NCBI GenBank assembly: GCA_022841665.1
Contig: JALHRB010000040.1
Coordinates: 1 to 35,992, forward strand
Direction of reading: 5' to 3'
Origin: Pseudolabrys sp.
Lineage (GTDB): Bacteria; Pseudomonadota; Alphaproteobacteria; Rhizobiales; Xanthobacteraceae
DNA: 35,992 bases
The position numbers and the translations under genes are program-made. Within the stretch, counting starts at the first letter, position 1; every line of letters starts with the position of its first letter. A model generated the notes under the pieces. It worked only from the letters and a program-made list of their open reading frames with translations, was not told the origin of the DNA and made no database searches. This document shows positions 33,121-35,992 of the stretch, piece by piece.

Positions 33121-33693
33121 CAAGAAGAATCAGCGACCGGCGCAGACGCGGGCGGTCGGGGGCCGCCAGAGGCCGTTTTCCTGGATTTTTGCGGTGCTTC
33201 TAAGCTTTCCTTGCCTTCAAGGGCTTAGCACCGTATGTAGGGGCTGCTGACAGTTATAGTTCCGGTTGTGCCGCGTTCGGGCCTCCGGCCCGCCTGTCCC
33301 AGGATCGCCCCCTCGAGGAGGCCGGCGAACGGGATGGCGGTCAAGCCGAAACCCTTGTGAATGGACACCCGGATCAGCGCGCACGGCATTCATGCCGTTC
33401 GCCACCAGGCCGTCAGCGTCGAGAAACCTGGGCTTGCGCTCTACACAAGCGCAGCCACAGCGCTACGGGTCGCAATTTTATGCTGCCATCGTCGCAGCAA
33501 AGGCAATTCAAGGTCTGCCGCTCTCGCGAGTTCCTCGTGACTGCGCGGCTTGCTGTGGGCCTTGCCGAGCTTTCGCTTGAAACCGCGAACCCCCTTTCCT
33601 TCCACACCAATAAGACCGCCCCCGCTTCGCGGCGCCTTGCGCCGTTGACGATGTGCGAGCTCGCGAGGACGCGCGGTCGAGTGAGATTCTCCA
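33121..33693 (+). promoter_or_regulatory. candidate long 5' leader of rne (no gene seen)
   Basis: About 570 bp without a convincing coding frame. It contains several short perfect inverted repeats: GGGCCTCCGGCCC (33280-33292), ACGGCAT-TC-ATGCCGT (33381-33396), TGCGCT/AGCGCA around CTACACA, and CGGCGC-CTT-GCGCCG just before the rne start. E. coli rne mRNA has a long 5' leader used for autoregulation by RNase E; a similar role here is inference from position and folding potential. Short open frames in the region are unlike any protein I recognise. Confidence 0.45.
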
Positions 33694-35992
33694 ATGGCCG
33701 ACAAAATGCTCATCGACGCGACCCATCCCGAGGAGACCCGGGTGGTCGTCCTGCGCGGCAACCGCGTCGAGGAATTCGACTTCGAGTCCGCTAACCGCAA
33801 GCAGCTTCGCGGCAACATCTACCTAGCCAAGGTCACGCGCGTCGAACCGTCGCTGCAGGCCGCCTTCGTCGAGTACGGCGGCAACCGGCACGGTTTCCTG
33901 GCCTTTTCCGAAATCCATCCCGACTACTATCAGATCCCGGTCGCCGACCGGCAGGCGCTGCTGGCGCAGGAAGCGGACGACCAGCGCGCCGCCGACAATG
34001 AGGACGAGCAACGCCGCAACCGGCGCGGCGGGCGGCATCGCCGCCGCGGCGCCGAGCGCAATCGCGACCGCAACAACGATGCGGTGAAAAGCGAGCCGCT
34101 GCCCGCCGACCAGTTCGCGCAGCAGGAAGGCGCCGGCGAGACGGCCGAGCTTCCCGCCGGCGAGGCCCTGCTCGGTGCGCAGGCGCCCGAACACGTTGCC
34201 GACACGTCCGCCGCTCCGCCGGCCGGCGCCGAAACGGTCATCCCCTACGCCGAAGCGCCGGAACAGCCCGAGCGGAGCGAGGCCGAAGCCCAGCCCGCCC
34301 CCGCCGAAAGTGCGCCGGAAGGCGAACAGGAAGCCGCGCCGTCCGAGAACGGCGGCGAAGCGGTCGCTCCCTATGCCGAGGCGGCCGAGCAGTCCGACCG
34401 CTCCGAATCCGACAGCCACCACGAGGGCGATGAATCGCGCGAGGACGGCAACGGCAAGGACGACGACCACGAAGAGGAGCACGTCGAATCCGTCGGCGGC
34501 GCCGACGCGCTGGAAGAAGTGCAGGAGCGCATTCCGCGCTACCGCCGCCAGTACAAGATTCAAGAAGTCATCAAGCGCCGGCAGGTGATGCTGGTGCAGG
34601 TCGTCAAGGAAGAGCGCGGCTCCAAGGGCGCGGCGCTCACCACCTACCTTTCGCTCGCCGGCCGTTATTCGGTGCTGATGCCGAACACCGCGCGCGGCGG
34701 CGGCATCTCGCGCAAGATCACCTCGGGCGAGGATCGCAGCCGCCTGAAGGAAATCGCGCAGGAACTGGAAGTGCCGGAAGGCATGGGCGTGATCCTGCGC
34801 ACCGCCGGCGCCTCGCGCACCAAGACCGAGGTCAAGCGCGACTTCGAATACCTGCTGCGCCTGTGGGAGACCGTGCGCGACCTGACGCTGAAGTCGATGG
34901 CGCCCAAGCTCGTCTACGAGGAAGGCTCGCTGATCAAGCGATCGATCCGCGACCTCTACTCCAAGGACATCGAGGAGATCATCGTCGCCGGCGACGAGGG
35001 CTACAAGGAAGCGCGCGACTTCATGCGCATGCTCATGCCGAGCCACGCCAAGAACGTGAAGCTGTATAAGGACAGCCAGCCACTGTTCACGCGTTACGGC
35101 ATCGAGAGCCAGCTCGACGCCATGTTCTCGCCGATCGTGCAACTGCGGTCCGGCGGCTACATCGTCATCAACCAGGCGGAAGCCTTGGTCGCGATCGACG
35201 TCAACTCCGGCAGAGCGACGCGCGAGCACCACATCGAGGACACCGCGCTCAAGACCAATTGCGAGGCGGCCGAGGAAGTCGCCCGCCAGTTGCGCCTGCG
35301 CGACCTCGCCGGCCTGATCGTGATCGACTTCATCGACATGGACGAGACGCGCAACAACCGCACGGTCGAGCGGCGCCTGAAAGAGGCGCTCAAGCACGAC
35401 CGCGCGCGCATCCAGGTCGGCCGCATCTCGCATTTCGGCCTCTTGGAAATGTCGCGCCAGCGCATCCGCTCCTCGGTGCTGGAGTCCTCGACCGAGAAAT
35501 GCGCGCTCTGCGGCGGCACCGGGCATGTCCGCTCGGTATCGTCGGTGTCGCTGCAATTGCTGCGCGCCATCGAAGAAATGCTGATCAAGGGCGCCACGCA
35601 TAATCTGATCGTGCGCACCCGCGCCGAAGTCGCCATCTACGTGCTCAATCACAAGCGCGCCCACCTGCGCGCGCTGGAGGAGCGCTTCCGCATCTCGCTT
35701 ACGATCAATGCCGACGCCACCGTCACCGGCCAGCAGTCCTACGTGATCGACCGCGGCGAGCAGATGCACACGCTGGAGGCCGCCAAGAGCCTGGCGGCGT
35801 CGCTGCCAGAGATCATTGCGCCGGTCGAGGAAGAAGAAGAGTTCATCGAAGAGGCGGCCGAAGAGGAAGCCGAAGCCGTGGGCGAAACGGCCGTGGCCGA
35901 GCCCATCGAAGCGCGCGGCGACGACGAAGGCGAGCGTCAGGACGGCGACCGCGAAGGCGGCCCGCGCCGCCGGCGCCGGCGGGGCCGTGGCC
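33694..35992 (+). CDS. rne: ribonuclease E (3' end beyond the window)
   Basis: The first 766 residues of RNase E, the main endonuclease for mRNA decay and rRNA processing and the scaffold of the degradosome. It begins MADKMLIDATHPEETRVVVL, with an S1 domain starting near residue 36 (NIYLAKVTRVEPSLQAAFVEYG). Between about residues 88 and 280 is an acidic, Ala/Glu/Pro-rich insertion of about 199 residues relative to E. coli, containing an 18-residue duplication. After it come the rest of the S1 domain, the 5' sensor and the DNase I-like domain with catalytic D502 (VAIDVNSG) and D545 (IVIDFIDM), and the zinc-link CALC at 603-606; these spacings match E. coli exactly (43 and 58 residues). The visible end is an acidic and then Arg-rich start of the degradosome scaffold. 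Confidence 0.95.
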   Translation, partial: MADKMLIDATHPEETRVVVLRGNRVEEFDFESANRKQLRGNIYLAKVTRVEPSLQAAFVEYGGNRHGFLAFSEIHPDYYQIPVADRQALLAQEADDQRAADNEDEQRRNRRGGRHRRRGAERNRDRNNDAVKSEPLPADQFAQQEGAGETAELPAGEALLGAQAPEHVADTSAAPPAGAETVIPYAEAPEQPERSEAEAQPAPAESAPEGEQEAAPSENGGEAVAPYAEAAEQSDRSESDSHHEGDESREDGNGKDDDHEEEHVESVGGADALEEVQERIPRYRRQYKIQEVIKRRQVMLVQVVKEERGSKGAALTTYLSLAGRYSVLMPNTARGGGISRKITSGEDRSRLKEIAQELEVPEGMGVILRTAGASRTKTEVKRDFEYLLRLWETVRDLTLKSMAPKLVYEEGSLIKRSIRDLYSKDIEEIIVAGDEGYKEARDFMRMLMPSHAKNVKLYKDSQPLFTRYGIESQLDAMFSPIVQLRSGGYIVINQAEALVAIDVNSGRATREHHIEDTALKTNCEAAEEVARQLRLRDLAGLIVIDFIDMDETRNNRTVERRLKEALKHDRARIQVGRISHFGLLEMSRQRIRSSVLESSTEKCALCGGTGHVRSVSSVSLQLLRAIEEMLIKGATHNLIVRTRAEVAIYVLNHKRAHLRALEERFRISLTINADATVTGQQSYVIDRGEQMHTLEAAKSLAASLPEIIAPVEEEEEFIEEAAEEEAEAVGETAVAEPIEARGDDEGERQDGDREGGPRRRRRRGRG
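34228..34407 (+). repeat. two-copy 18-residue repeat within the rne insertion
   Basis: Residues 179-196 (34228-34281) and 221-238 (34354-34407) share PYAEA-x-EQ-x-x-RSE with 12 of 18 residues identical, separated by a 24-residue acidic linker. The DNA has diverged at third codon positions, so the duplication is old and kept at protein level. This points to a repeated short motif in an otherwise disordered region, perhaps a protein-binding element. Confidence 0.6.

Noticed and set aside
33357-33794. Plus-strand frame overlapping the start of rne.
   Set aside because: It overlaps rne in another frame, has no good ribosome-binding site and no resemblance to any family.
33823-35769. Long open frame on the minus strand opposite rne (about 648 codons).
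   Set aside because: It is antisense to a full set of RNase E motifs in the plus frame. High GC keeps the opposite frame open by chance; its product is His/Ala/Arg/Val/Leu-rich with no domain.

Overview
The window is GC-rich, densely packed chromosomal DNA from an alphaproteobacterium, most likely Hyphomicrobiales (Bradyrhizobium / Rhodopseudomonas / Xanthobacteraceae relatives). The reasons are the SUF operon layout with an Irr-type iron box, the very long acidic insertion in RNase E, the rne/amiC/mrcA/prfB neighbourhood, and the lpxD-acp-fabF group. There is no tRNA, rRNA, phage, insertion sequence or CRISPR array that I can support. Two genes run off the edges: an unidentified C-terminal tail at the left and rne at the right.

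Region by region. 1-1358 holds a partial gene tail and a diguanylate cyclase. 1375-8754 is a minus-strand iron-sulfur cluster operon read from right to left: a NifS/IscS-type cysteine desulfurase, sufB, an uncharacterised 100-residue gene, sufC, sufD, sufS, sufT (MIP18/DUF59) and sufA. Its upstream region (8755-9000) carries a 15-bp palindrome matching the Irr iron control element and a strong leader hairpin. Two REP-like hairpins lie inside the operon between sufD and sufS. 9001-9663 is an alpha/beta hydrolase that meets a secreted alkylsulfatase-type metallo-beta-lactamase protein (9711-11873) across a shared terminator. 11965-14509 is a tight minus-strand trio, lpxD-type acyltransferase, acyl carrier protein and ketoacyl synthase, probably serving lipid A or another envelope lipid. 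anmK (peptidoglycan recycling) and tyrS are divergent around 15.75 kb. A secreted thioredoxin and a CcdA-type membrane protein (17200-18327) form a small extracytoplasmic thiol-reduction unit. A giant AsmA-like protein (18377-21925) is divergent from a one-cysteine Bcp peroxiredoxin. A LytM/M23 peptidase and a short, single-barrel MetE-like protein follow on the plus strand.

25263-33693 is a cell-wall and translation block on the minus strand: amiC, mrcA, prfB (with its programmed +1 frameshift) and a TerC-family gene. A YciF-like ferritin fold gene sits between prfB and mrcA, and a RES/Xre-type toxin-antitoxin pair sits between amiC and rne. About 600 bp separates that pair from rne; it contains no convincing gene and several potential hairpins, so it is a candidate long RNase E leader.

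Most of the window is recognisable core biology. The parts most worth a second look are the iron-box-controlled SUF operon with its unknown small gene, the short MetE-like enzyme, the lpxD-acp-fabF cassette, the toxin-antitoxin insertion next to rne with its own palindrome, and the rne leader and insertion.
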